Positions 16,084 through 23,336 of a stretch of DNA of 23,336 nucleotides are shown in pieces (the stretch's first letter is position 1; each line of letters opens with the position of its first letter). The stretch covers positions 1-23,336 of the forward strand of contig JALHUQ010000112.1 of assembly GCA_022866645.1 (NCBI GenBank). Reading direction: 5' to 3'. The translations under genes and the position numbers were made by a program. A model generated the notes under the pieces. That model was not told where the DNA came from. It saw only the letters and a list, made by a program, of their open reading frames with translations, and made no database searches. This stretch comes from Woeseiaceae bacterium. Lineage in GTDB: Bacteria; Pseudomonadota; Gammaproteobacteria; Steroidobacterales; Woeseiaceae.

Positions 16084-17577
16084 CTAGTTGTGCGGAGTCA
16101 GGCTCGTGTCATAGACGATTGTAATGTTCTTTCCGTCGTTGTGCGTATGACAATAGAAGAGCGCCCCATTAGTGCTCATCAATGGCGTGACCTGGCCCTG
16201 CTCGTAGTAACCAACTGCACCATTGGCACCGTAGGATTGGCCCCGTTGACCCACGATCGTTGGAGACAATAGTGGATTGTTTGTCGGTCCGTGAGGTATG
16301 CCACCTGCGCCGTGCACGATGTGCGTCGCCGTCATGTCATAGTTTGTCCACATGAGTTTCGTATTCGGTCGCAAAGTCAGATTCGTATCGCGAAGCCCAT
16401 TCCACCGGTGGTTCGCACCATTGGTGCCGGAGTTCGGATCGAAACGAAGCTCGTACAGATTGTTAACGGTATACGCAATCGATCCGCCATCGATATCAGC
16501 CATCGTATTCTGGTCATGAATATTCAGTCGCAGCGGAGCCGCGTTGACAGAGAGCGATGTGACGCTCGTCGTGAATCGAAGAGTCACATTAACGGAGCCA
16601 TTGGCCGGAACTGTTACCGTCGGTGATGGCTCTACAACGTAGACGCCGTACAGAGGATCCATACCTGTAACCGATACATCGACGGGGCCGGAGAATCCGG
16701 CAACCGAAGTAATCGTAGCGGTGACCGTCGTGTTTTTATTCAGATTGACAGTCGCTGCATTAGCGCTCAGTGACACGTTGACCAGGCTGCTCGTCGTATT
16801 CGCCAGAGCATCAGCGATCAACTGAATCTCGGCCGGCGTCAGCGTGATTCCGGACATATCGGGAACCGTCGCCAGCGCTGCCGTTATCTCAGTAGCCGTA
16901 CGACCACGACGTGTAGAGGTCGCCAGAGGGCCGTGGCAACCAGAACAATTGGTAGCGTAAAGCTCTGCGCCCGTCGCCGCCGGAGGTGTCGTGGACAAGG
17001 TAACATCCTGGTTGGCGGTGGACATGTTGCCGGTCGCATCCGTCGCCGTCCAGACTACAACTGTAGTACCCAAAGGATATCCTGCGGCCGGAGCATTATT
17101 GCTAAGTGTCGGGTTCGGATCTACCAAATCGCTAACCGCAGGCGACGTAAGCGTCACAGCAGTAAGCGCTCCTGTGGCGAGAACCTGTAGTGCAGGCGGA
17201 GTCGTTATCATTGGTCCTCGCGTGTCGCTAACCATCACATCTTGTGTTGCTGTGGCTTGTGCGCCCGTGCCATCGGTTACGGTCCACGTGACCATTGCGG
17301 CGCCGAGCGCAAATCCTGTCGCTGGCGCATCATTCGTGATTGTGTAGCTATTGTCGCCGCCACTTGCGGTCGCATTGCCCAAAGACACACTGGACATGGG
17401 CGCCGTCGCTTCCGCCGACACAGTCGGTGGCGCGGTGAGGCTCAATGCGCCTCCCGTTCCACCTGTGCCACCTGGCGGCGTTGATTGCAGCGCGGTCATC
17501 GGCGCGACTTCGGCCAAACATCCGTATGCCACAACCAGCGTGACTGCCATCAATGCAAATATTCGTGAATTCGTCAT
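16084..17577 (-). CDS. Lipoprotein: HYR x2, haem c, cupredoxin-like
   Basis: A 497-residue exported protein with an unusual domain order. The signal ends in AYGC (Cys20), a loose lipobox. A Gly/Thr-rich linker is followed by two HYR-type immunoglobulin-like domains (about 48-117 and 120-194, each with YTITNDAPATGFALG- or PTLSNNAPAAGYPLG-like cores and a WTVTD/WTATD strand). Then comes a haem c domain (203-260) with NCSGCHGP (Cys211, Cys214, His215) and Met241 as possible axial ligand, a beta domain (265-370), and a cupredoxin-like domain (376-490) with HIVHG (His419, His422) and FYCHTHN (Cys476, His479). The Met expected after that His in blue copper sites is missing. I start at ATG 17577, not GTG 17607, because the signal peptide then fits. 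It may carry electrons at the cell surface. Confidence 0.82.
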   Translation of the reverse strand: MTNSRIFALMAVTLVVAYGCLAEVAPMTALQSTPPGGTGGTGGALSLTAPPTVSAEATAPMSSVSLGNATASGGDNSYTITNDAPATGFALGAAMVTWTVTDGTGAQATATQDVMVSDTRGPMITTPPALQVLATGALTAVTLTSPAVSDLVDPNPTLSNNAPAAGYPLGTTVVVWTATDATGNMSTANQDVTLSTTPPAATGAELYATNCSGCHGPLATSTRRGRTATEITAALATVPDMSGITLTPAEIQLIADALANTTSSLVNVSLSANAATVNLNKNTTVTATITSVAGFSGPVDVSVTGMDPLYGVYVVEPSPTVTVPANGSVNVTLRFTTSVTSLSVNAAPLRLNIHDQNTMADIDGGSIAYTVNNLYELRFDPNSGTNGANHRWNGLRDTNLTLRPNTKLMWTNYDMTATHIVHGAGGIPHGPTNNPLLSPTIVGQRGQSYGANGAVGYYEQGQVTPLMSTNGALFYCHTHNDGKNITIVYDTSLTPHN

Positions 17578-18001
17578 GAGCCTGCAAACTCCCTTTGTCC
17601 CCAGCACCTAAGGGCAACGTAGAACGTTGTGGATTCCTTCCCCAATGGCGTCGATTAATAAGAGATATTGAGTGGCAATCGGCTGGTTCTTCACATAACG
17701 CGCAATCGATTCTCTTTACTGTGAATCAGGTCTCAAGCGATCGGAGCGCCAATTTGAACGGGCTATTGGCGAAGAATCGTATAAATTCAAGGATCTAGGA
17801 GCAGCATCGAGTCGATTTGGCCGCACGCGTCCAGAAAACCGGGAAGTCGCCAAGTTTCCTCGAAATTTCAAGCTCTTGCGCACGTAGAGGTGTCTGTGTA
17901 TGGCTACAGATTGTCGCCATCGATTACGCAATTACCGAGGTGTGAGCCGCCCCGGCCGTTAGCTATGCTCATTCCAATCAATGCCTCGAAGGAAATAGCA
18001 G
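17578..18001. other. 424-nt divergent intergenic region
   Basis: No gene is seen between the haem c/cupredoxin lipoprotein and the EF-G2 gene. It must hold promoters for both. A short inverted repeat, CAACGT-AGA-ACGTTG (17615-17629), lies about 40-50 nt upstream of the lipoprotein start. On the plus strand TTGAAC (17754) and TATAAA (17780) resemble promoter boxes but are 20 nt apart, longer than usual, and are over 200 nt from the EF-G2 start. A GAAGGAAA ribosome site sits just before 18002. Nothing else could be supported. Confidence 0.5.
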
Positions 18002-20011
18002 ATGTCCTATGACTCCATAGACATTCGCAACGTGTGCCTCGTCGGGCCGAGCAATTCCGGCAAGACCCAGCTCGCTGAAGCACTCCTCTACGCGGGTGGC
18101 GCAATTAATAAATGCGGTTCTGTAAACGACGGCGACACGGTTCTGGATTTCATGGACCGCGAGCGACGGTTGGGCCATTCGCTGTATCCGGCCGTTTGTC
18201 ATTTGGACCACAAAAATATTCACGTCAACCTGATCGACACACCGGGCTATCGGGATTTTTATGGGCGCGCAGTATCGGTCATGCCCGCCGCAGACACGGC
18301 GGCCATCGTCATCAATGCTCAGACGGGCATCGAGTTGGTAACGCGCAGGATGATGAAAGTCGCCAAACAGCAGCGACTTTGTCGCATGATCATCGTGAAC
18401 AAGATCGATGCTGAAGAAACAGACCTGAAAGCCCTGCTGCATGAAATTCAGTCCGCTTTTGGTCCGGAGTGCCTGCCCATCAACCTGCCATCAGCCGACG
18501 GTACCGGCGTGGTCGATTGCTTTTTCGAGCCGAAAGGCGCCGCTACTGCATTTGACTCTTTCGCTTCAGCCCATACCCAGATTGTCGACCAGGTGGTCGA
18601 GCTCGACGAGGACCTGATGGCGGTTTATCTCGAGCAGGGAGAGGCACTTGATGCAGCGCAGCTGCACGACCCGTTCGAGAAAGCACTGCGCGAGGGTCAC
18701 CTCATACCGGTTTGTTTTACATCGGCCAAGACCGGCGCCGGTATTCCGGAGTTGCTAAGGGTATTCGAGCAGCTGATGCCAAACCCGCTTGAGGGTATCC
18801 CGCCGCTGTTCCTCAAAGGCGAAGGTGCGAATGCCAAGGAAGTTATCATCGAGCCGGACGCGTCAGCCCATGTCATTGCCCATGCGTTCATGGTGAACGT
18901 CGACCCTTTCAAGGGCCGTCTCGGCATCTGCCGTATTCATCAGGGCACGGTAAAAACCGGCAGTCAGCTTTTTGTCGGGGATGCCCGCAAACCGATCAAG
19001 GTCAACCAGCTACTGAAGCTAAACGGCGGCACGCATACCAAAATAGAAGTGGGCGTGCCGGGCGACATCTGCGCAATTCCGCGCGTTGATGATGTGCACT
19101 ACAACGCGGTGTTGCACGACTCACACGACGAGGATCATTTTCACCTGAAGTGCATCGATCTGCCGCGACCAATGTACGGTCTGGCAATCAAGCCGCCAAG
19201 AGCCGCAGACGCACAGAAGACATCGGATGTCCTGCATATTGTTGAAGCGGAAGATCCTTCGCTGAAGGTTGAACACAATGTTGCTTTGAATGAGATCGTA
19301 CTGCGCGGTCTCGGTGACCTGCATTTACGAGCTGTGCTGGAGTTGATTTCTGACCGCCATAACCTGAATGTGGAAACTGCTCTACCCTCCATCGCGTATC
19401 GAGAGACCATTACCGAAAAGGCAGAGGGACACTGCCGACACAAAAAGCAAACCGGCGGTGCCGGGCAGTTCGGAGAAGTGTACCTGCGGATAGAACCGCT
19501 ACCGGCGGGCACCGGATTCGAGTTTGAAAGTGCGGTTGTCGGTGGCGCAATTCCGTACCAATACATTCCGGCCGTTGAGACTGGCGTTCGACAGGTTATG
19601 GAGTCCGGCGCCAACTACGGCTACCCAATGCAGGACATCAAAGTCACCGTGTATGACGGCAAACATCATGCGGTCGACTCGAAGGAAATCGCTTTTGTTC
19701 AGGCGGGCAAAAAGGCTTTCCTCGAGGCCGTCAAAAAAGCAGCACCGATCATCATGGAACCTGTCGTCGATGTCACTGTGACAGTACCGAGTCGTTGCGC
19801 CGGTGGCGTGACGGGTGATCTCTCGTCCATGCGTGGGATGGTGAGTGGTACGGAGACCATCCCCGACAATCGTATCATTGTGTCCGGCCAGGTCCCGCTG
19901 AAAGAAATTCAGGAATATCACTCACGATTGAAATCCCTGAGCGGTGGCGAAGGCAGTTTCACGATGGACTTCAGCCACTATGCAGAGGTCTCCGCAGCAG
20001 CGATCGCCTGA
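18002..20011 (+). CDS. Elongation factor G-like GTPase (EF-G2 type)
   Basis: A 669-residue translational GTPase with the full EF-G domain order. The G domain shows G1 VGPSNSGKT (14-22), G3 DTPGY (79-83), G4 NKID (133-136) and G5 SAK (241-243). The switch I region reads RERRLGHS (53-60) instead of RERGITI of housekeeping EF-G. Domain II, then III, then IV with KKQTGGAGQFGEVYLRIEP, and a C-terminal LSGGEGSFTMDFSHYAEV are well conserved and match the EF-G2 group known from Thermus and mycobacteria. It lacks the features of ribosome-protection TetM proteins. The role of EF-G2 is unclear: GTPase and ribosome-dependent activity are known for some, but a single essential function is not. It stands alone; its stop is 1 nt from the convergent cytochrome gene. 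Confidence 0.93.
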   Translation: MSYDSIDIRNVCLVGPSNSGKTQLAEALLYAGGAINKCGSVNDGDTVLDFMDRERRLGHSLYPAVCHLDHKNIHVNLIDTPGYRDFYGRAVSVMPAADTAAIVINAQTGIELVTRRMMKVAKQQRLCRMIIVNKIDAEETDLKALLHEIQSAFGPECLPINLPSADGTGVVDCFFEPKGAATAFDSFASAHTQIVDQVVELDEDLMAVYLEQGEALDAAQLHDPFEKALREGHLIPVCFTSAKTGAGIPELLRVFEQLMPNPLEGIPPLFLKGEGANAKEVIIEPDASAHVIAHAFMVNVDPFKGRLGICRIHQGTVKTGSQLFVGDARKPIKVNQLLKLNGGTHTKIEVGVPGDICAIPRVDDVHYNAVLHDSHDEDHFHLKCIDLPRPMYGLAIKPPRAADAQKTSDVLHIVEAEDPSLKVEHNVALNEIVLRGLGDLHLRAVLELISDRHNLNVETALPSIAYRETITEKAEGHCRHKKQTGGAGQFGEVYLRIEPLPAGTGFEFESAVVGGAIPYQYIPAVETGVRQVMESGANYGYPMQDIKVTVYDGKHHAVDSKEIAFVQAGKKAFLEAVKKAAPIIMEPVVDVTVTVPSRCAGGVTGDLSSMRGMVSGTETIPDNRIIVSGQVPLKEIQEYHSRLKSLSGGEGSFTMDFSHYAEVSAAAIA

Positions 20012-20012
20012 A

Positions 20013-20411
20013 CTAGTTGTTCTTTGCTCCCTGATCGATCCAGGCCGCAATCATCTCTATCTGCTTTTCTGACAAGGAATATCCGCGCCCCTCGGCGAGA
20101 GAAGTCTCGTGTTGCGGCGGCATCTGAATCGCCGGGTCCGTCTTATTCGCGATCACCCGATACAAATTGCTGGATATGCTGCTATTCGGTACGACCACGG
20201 CGCCAAATTTCGTTCCTTTCATGACACCGTCGTAGTCCTCAAGACTGAAGCCGCTCGCGGCATAGCCTTCGCCAGACTTGCTATGGCATGACACGCAGGA
20301 CGCAAGCAAGATCGGTTGTACATCGCCCGCGAAACTAACGCCGCGCTCGCAGCCGAACAGTCCGACGCAGAGAGCGAATGTACCGATTTTCAATAGGCTA
20401 GTGGCTTGCAT
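20013..20411 (-). CDS. Small c-type cytochrome lipoprotein
   Basis: A 132-residue lipoprotein with lipobox LFGC (Cys21) and a single haem c site, ASCVSCHS (Cys39, Cys42, His43). It has the pattern of the planctomycete-type cytochrome domain: FAGDVQPILLASC before the haem site, a middle GFSLEDYDGVMKG, and AIQMPPQ (Met97, likely axial ligand) before the last helix EKQIEMIAAWIDQGA. A strong GGGAGGA ribosome site lies about 8 nt before ATG 20411. It should act in periplasmic or outer-membrane electron transfer. Its stop is 1 nt from that of EF-G2. Whether it passes electrons to the other haem lipoprotein 2.4 kb away is unknown. Confidence 0.88.
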   Translation of the reverse strand: MQATSLLKIGTFALCVGLFGCERGVSFAGDVQPILLASCVSCHSKSGEGYAASGFSLEDYDGVMKGTKFGAVVVPNSSISSNLYRVIANKTDPAIQMPPQHETSLAEGRGYSLSEKQIEMIAAWIDQGAKNN

Positions 20412-20503
20412 GGTCCCGTCCTCCCGGTTTCCCAGGGAACTTTAGTCCGGACGAAGTGCCGGATCAATCGTGGCTTACCGCAGTTGCGCCAAGGCCCGAC
20501 TAC

Positions 20504-20521
20504 GGTTCGACCCCTTTTCAA
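20504..20521. repeat. GGTTCGACCCC motif, copy C
   Basis: GGTTCGACCCCTTTTCAA lies about 60 nt upstream of the DUF2721 gene. It is a single arm of the repeat: no matching left arm was found within 60 nt. It shares CCCCTTTTCAA with copy A at 13807-13817. Confidence 0.45.
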
Positions 20522-20581
20522 AATTGACTTGCCCGTGCCCTTTCCCTGAACATCGGACAATACCGTCACTAAGAACTTGTC

Positions 20582-20935
20582 ATGGATCCCGTAGCCCCCA
20601 TCAATGCCGTTTCCGCCGCCATTCAGTTGGCCATCGCACCGGTCTTCCTGCTAACCGGCATTGGCGCAATATTGGCGGTGCTGACAACCCGGCTTGGCCG
20701 AGTGATCGATCGCGCACGCCTCATAGAACGACGTACGGCGCAAGCGAGCTCGGAGGAACATCGCGACCTGCTGCAAGCAGAAACGGTCGCACTGTGGCGT
20801 CGGATAAAAATCATCAACTGGGCGATGCTGCTACTGGTGGCAGCCCTGCTCTGTCTGTTGCTCGAGGTTTCGATTTTGACCAAGAAGATGTTGCAAGGAG
20901 TGGCTGAGCTGATTGTGGATGATGAGGTGAGATAG
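20582..20935 (+). CDS. DUF2721 membrane protein, short C terminus
   Basis: A 117-residue inner-membrane protein. AIQLAIAPVFLLTGIGAILA (13-32), the following TTRLGRVIDRARLIERR (35-51) and RRIKIINWAMLLLVAALL (73-90) match the DUF2721 family. Members usually have a third membrane helix after the second; here the sequence ends instead with KKMLQGVAELIVDDEVR, so the C terminus is either diverged or replaced. I looked for the missing helix in the other two frames downstream and did not find it, so a simple frameshift is not supported. The ribosome site before ATG 20582 is poor. Function of the family is unknown. Confidence 0.8.
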   Translation: MDPVAPINAVSAAIQLAIAPVFLLTGIGAILAVLTTRLGRVIDRARLIERRTAQASSEEHRDLLQAETVALWRRIKIINWAMLLLVAALLCLLLEVSILTKKMLQGVAELIVDDEVR

Positions 20936-21068
20936 ACAGGAATTTCGTTAGTGGGCGGCGCCTGCACCGACTCTTCGCCCAGCGAGCGTCGCCAGAATCC
21001 TGCCGTCACGTAAAACTGCCAGCCCGCCTATGCTGGCAATGTAATGGACGCCATCACTATGAACCAGG

Positions 21069-21126
21069 AAACGGGTCGAAATACCACATTGATTCGACTT
21101 TCCGCAAGTCGGCGCCGGAATATTAA
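21069..21126 (+). pseudogene. Decayed copy of the 3' end of the 15679 gene
   Basis: These 58 nt align without gaps to 15933-15990 with 43 identities, including 16 identical bases at the left end (AAACGGGTCGAAATAC). Read in the matching frame they encode NGSKYHIDSTFRKSAPEY then a stop, against NGSKYEFASTLLKPALER then a stop; 10 of 18 residues agree. The frame upstream shows no clear likeness to the rest of the gene, so only the end is recognisable. An alternative is that both are parts of a longer interspersed repeat that happens to supply the gene's 3' end. Confidence 0.5.
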
Positions 21127-21144
21127 TCGGTTCGACCCCTCTAA
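21073..21144. repeat. Nested inverted repeat, copy D
   Basis: GGGTCGAA (21073-21080) and TTCGACCC (21131-21138) form an outer 8-bp stem. Inside it CGACTT (21095-21100) and AAGTCG (21106-21111) form a 6-bp hairpin with a 5-base loop. The right arm with its flank, GTTCGACCCCTCTAA (21130-21144), is identical to 16051-16065. It lies between the convergent DUF2721 and vWA genes, as copy B lies between convergent genes, but it lacks a T tract, so termination is doubtful. Confidence 0.55.
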
Positions 21145-21158
21145 CGTGTCAGCACCGT

Positions 21159-21797
21159 CTACAACAAACCATCCAGCCCATCCAGATCATTAATCACCCG
21201 CCAGTGTCCGCCGGTTTTTTCAACCCGGCCCTGCCATTCTTCCAATCGCCCCAGGTATTCGCGCGGATCGATGTTGTCGGAGCGCAGCTTCGTGACATTG
21301 AGCGCAATGACTTCGAAGCCTTCCAGCTCAACGTCGATGTCTCTGATGTAGCCAGCCTCCAGATCTTCCTTGAGGTCCGAGAAGATCAGAATGGTTTTGT
21401 TGCCCGTACCTTTTTCATTAAGAAACTCCACGGCCTGGAGCAGGCCGCCCGTGATATCCGTGTACGGTGATGGACTGGCCTTCTCTACGAACTCACTAAT
21501 TTGCTGAGCAAACAATCGTTTTTGCCGATTCACCGCACTGGGCCGGTCATCGAATGAGGCTTTTGCGATGATGTCCTTTTCACTGAAGCTGCCCGTGTCG
21601 ATTCTCGCGACGGCGAACGAATCCGTCGAGTCAAGTTTGGAGAGAGTGAAGCGAATGATCTGCTCGGCCTTGTCAAGTTCCTCGGTGTACGTGCCAGAGG
21701 TATCAACCAGCATGAATACGCCGGTGTTTTTTGGCGCGGTCTCGCTGCCGCACGAAGCGAGCAGCGCACAGATCGTAGTCAGAATGAATTTCTTCAC
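21159..21797 (-). CDS. von Willebrand A domain lipoprotein
   Basis: A 212-residue lipoprotein. The signal peptide ends in LLASC (Cys16), and the rest is one vWA domain: VFMLVDTSGTYT (27-38) has the metal-ion site DxSxT (Asp32, Ser34, Thr36), YTDITGGLLQAVEFL (112-126) supplies the Thr and its helix, and TILIFSDLKEDLEAG (135-149) supplies the second acidic loop. GTG 21797 is chosen as start because GGGGAGGG lies 7 nt upstream and the signal peptide then begins MKKF. It overlaps the stop of the upstream membrane protein gene by 4 nt, so the two form an operon. vWA domains bind partner proteins through a metal; the obvious candidate partner is the upstream gene product. Confidence 0.87.
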   Translation of the reverse strand: MKKFILTTICALLASCGSETAPKNTGVFMLVDTSGTYTEELDKAEQIIRFTLSKLDSTDSFAVARIDTGSFSEKDIIAKASFDDRPSAVNRQKRLFAQQISEFVEKASPSPYTDITGGLLQAVEFLNEKGTGNKTILIFSDLKEDLEAGYIRDIDVELEGFEVIALNVTKLRSDNIDPREYLGRLEEWQGRVEKTGGHWRVINDLDGLDGLL

Positions 21798-23215
21798 TGC
21801 CGTACCCTCCCCATCAACGCTTCTTTATCCGCTACTCGGTTCATTCGTTCCTCCAGCCACAGCGGCACGAACAGTGGAATGTCATAGACTTGTTTCAACA
21901 ACACACCGAGATAGAGAAATACGTTGCCGAGTAGTCGCAAACTAAGGGACAACGCGCGCATGAACGAGATCGCGATCAGTCCGACGACGGTGCGCAGTGA
22001 ATGCACGAATGTTTCCAGCGGTATCGCCACGAACGTCAATGCGAACGGCAGGATAAAGCCCATGCCCATTTGTGCGGCGGTTGTGATCCACATATATTCG
22101 CCGGTCGCAGTGGCACCCGCATCGCCACGCAATAGCGCGCTCGTTGCGAGCTCATCGTGCAGCAGCACCTCGCGCATGTAGGCAAGCCCTGCCTCAACAC
22201 TAGCCAGCAGAAACAGGATCGAAAACGTAATCCAGATCATGCGTACGCGGGTCTTATCGGGCAACGCGCCAATCACCGGGAAGAGTCGCGTGATTCTGAG
22301 CGATTCCATGAGAAACAGGCCCATCGATATTTCCACCAGGATGATGACGAGTGCGGCAATATCAGCCGTACGGAAATTGCCGATGACGCTCGTGCCACCC
22401 ACCATTTCCGCCATTGGCCTCGCGATCAGTGAGAAATTGATCGTCGCTCCGCCGATGGCGATGCACAGCACGAACGCCGAGACGAAAAAATTTACCAGCG
22501 AGGATGACGACAACACCGAGACCGCACGGTCCTGGCCGTGCACGATATCCTCGTACTCCTGCATATGGCGATCAATTGTTAGCGAACGACTCAGCAGACT
22601 ATCGACACTCTTGCCGACTTTCGTCAGCGTTTGCTGAATTTGCCGCCACTCCGGCTGCATGTGACGCAGCAACTGGTGGCGCTTCGCGCTCGCCGCGTGA
22701 TACGCCGTCATCGCTTCCTTTTGCGCCTTGAGCAAGGAGCGATGAATGTCGCTGAGTATGTTGCCGACGCTGTAGCGATCGTCCGACGCACTCATCTTCG
22801 CCACGGCTTCGACGGCTTTCACCCAACCGGGCGGATCCGGCGGCACGTCGACCGCTTGTTGGTGATCTTTCTCGATGGAATCAATGGACTCACTCAGAGC
22901 GCGATGCAGCGACGAATAGTTAGCGAGATCCTTGCGCACGGTCTCATTGATGCGATCGAACTCGCGCTCAATGATGCGTTCCTTGGCTTCACCGCCGGCG
23001 GCGAGCAGCACATCGCGATTGCGCGTCGAGAGGTTCTTCTCCGAACGCGATACGGCTTTGGATGCAATGCGAAAACTGCGGTGCAGGCCATGCGCGGCGG
23101 CATGAATGGTTCTATGGGCTGTGCTGCGGATGAGATAAAGCGCCGCAACGATCAGAATGATCCAGAGCATGGCCGAGACCGCTGGCCAAGGCGTAATGCC
23201 AAGCATAAAGCTCAT
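21794..23215 (-). CDS. Membrane protein with long helical soluble domain
   Basis: I do not recognise a family for this 473-residue protein. One N-terminal membrane helix (about 13-29) is followed by some 200 residues rich in charged, helix-forming sequence (about 30-235, including EAKERIIEREFDRINETVRK at 76-95) that may form coiled coils. Then come five more hydrophobic segments (about 238-258, 284-304, 324-345, 376-399 and a long one at 408-440) and a basic tail. A GGAG site lies 9 nt before ATG 23215. It is the first gene of a two-gene operon with the vWA lipoprotein, whose start overlaps its stop. A membrane scaffold or sensor whose partner is the vWA protein is a guess from context. Confidence 0.78.
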   Translation of the reverse strand: MSFMLGITPWPAVSAMLWIILIVAALYLIRSTAHRTIHAAAHGLHRSFRIASKAVSRSEKNLSTRNRDVLLAAGGEAKERIIEREFDRINETVRKDLANYSSLHRALSESIDSIEKDHQQAVDVPPDPPGWVKAVEAVAKMSASDDRYSVGNILSDIHRSLLKAQKEAMTAYHAASAKRHQLLRHMQPEWRQIQQTLTKVGKSVDSLLSRSLTIDRHMQEYEDIVHGQDRAVSVLSSSSLVNFFVSAFVLCIAIGGATINFSLIARPMAEMVGGTSVIGNFRTADIAALVIILVEISMGLFLMESLRITRLFPVIGALPDKTRVRMIWITFSILFLLASVEAGLAYMREVLLHDELATSALLRGDAGATATGEYMWITTAAQMGMGFILPFALTFVAIPLETFVHSLRTVVGLIAISFMRALSLSLRLLGNVFLYLGVLLKQVYDIPLFVPLWLEERMNRVADKEALMGRVRQ

Positions 23216-23331
23216 GATGGTAACTCCGCTGTCGTAGTTGAAAACCGTAGACCGGTGGCTTTGCGAAGCGCCCTTTCGAGCGCCGTGCCTTTACATCTTC
23301 GTGTGGAGGGTATCACTGGGGAGAGGCGTGT

Positions 23332-23336
23332 ATGCG
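23332..23336 (+). other. Possible start of a divergent gene at the edge
   Basis: An ATG at 23332 follows GGGGAGAGG (23318-23326) by 5 nt, a strong ribosome-site match, and lies 116 nt from the divergent start at 23215. Only two codons' worth of sequence are inside the window, so this is a prediction from spacing alone. Confidence 0.25.

Noticed and set aside
17578..17607. GTG 17607 as start of the haem c/cupredoxin lipoprotein
   Set aside because: It would add ten residues with charged side chains ahead of a normal signal peptide; ATG 17577 gives a standard basic-hydrophobic signal.
18002..20011. Tetracycline-resistance ribosome-protection protein
   Set aside because: G-domain motifs and the C terminus match EF-G2, and the altered switch I and DTPGY are those of EF-G2, not TetM/TetO.
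13798..21144. GGTTCGA strings resembling the T-arm of tRNAs
   Set aside because: None is set in a cloverleaf: no acceptor stem, anticodon arm or CCA end lies at the right distance, and the strings form self-contained inverted repeats.
20948..21144. Open frame on the minus strand through the DUF2721-vWA gap
   Set aside because: No ATG or GTG start with a ribosome site is present in frame, and the stretch coincides with the repeat and decayed gene end seen on the plus strand.
1..23336. CRISPR arrays, prophage, insertion sequences or toxin-antitoxin pairs
   Set aside because: No regularly spaced direct repeats, transposase or integrase motifs, or paired small toxin-like genes were seen.

Overview
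The window looks like chromosomal DNA from a free-living Gram-negative bacterium, most likely a gammaproteobacterium. The reasons are outer-membrane lipoproteins with lipoboxes, a beta-barrel protein, and relatives of the enterobacterial proteins Kbp/YgaU, YegP and YfeK. Base composition is mostly moderate to high GC (42 of 60 bases G+C at 12001-12060), with a clearly AT-richer stretch at about 4870-6370 (21 of 60 at 5161-5220). I cannot fix the genus. No rRNA, tRNA, CRISPR array, transposase or phage gene was found.

Layout. (1) 1-4781, plus strand: an RND/MMPL exporter cut by the window edge, a LolA-like periplasmic protein, an outer-membrane beta-barrel protein and a small DUF2892 membrane protein, probably one envelope lipid or hydrophobe export operon. 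(2) 4869-6374: a SAM methyltransferase and a family 2 glycosyltransferase, convergent and overlapping by 6 nt, AT-rich and possibly acquired. (3) 6521-8162, minus strand: dodecin, YegP, Kbp (BON-LysM) and a DUF937 protein, a run of small stress-type proteins. (4) 8318-11507: an AraC regulator diverging from a tightly coupled five-gene chain: an unknown protein, a 31-residue membrane microprotein, a three-helix membrane protein, an EEP-fold hydrolase lipoprotein and a YfeK/DUF5329 protein. (5) 11534-15990, plus strand: a PuuA-like glutamine synthetase, a glutathione S-transferase, a YtcJ-like amidohydrolase lipoprotein and a small unknown protein, ending at a strong bidirectional terminator. 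(6) 16084-20411: a large lipoprotein joining HYR domains, a haem c domain and a cupredoxin-like domain; an EF-G2-type GTPase; and a small haem c lipoprotein. (7) 20582-23215: a short DUF2721 membrane protein, then a minus-strand pair of a membrane coiled-coil protein and a von Willebrand A lipoprotein.

The least explained parts are the coupled chain at 9424-11507, the vWA/membrane pair at 21159-23215, the HYR-cytochrome-cupredoxin lipoprotein, and a family of intergenic inverted repeats built on GGGTCGAAC/GTTCGACCC. One copy of that family sits beside a decayed, 74% identical copy of the 3' end of the small gene at 15679-15990. None of these amounts to a proven new system; they are the best places to look.
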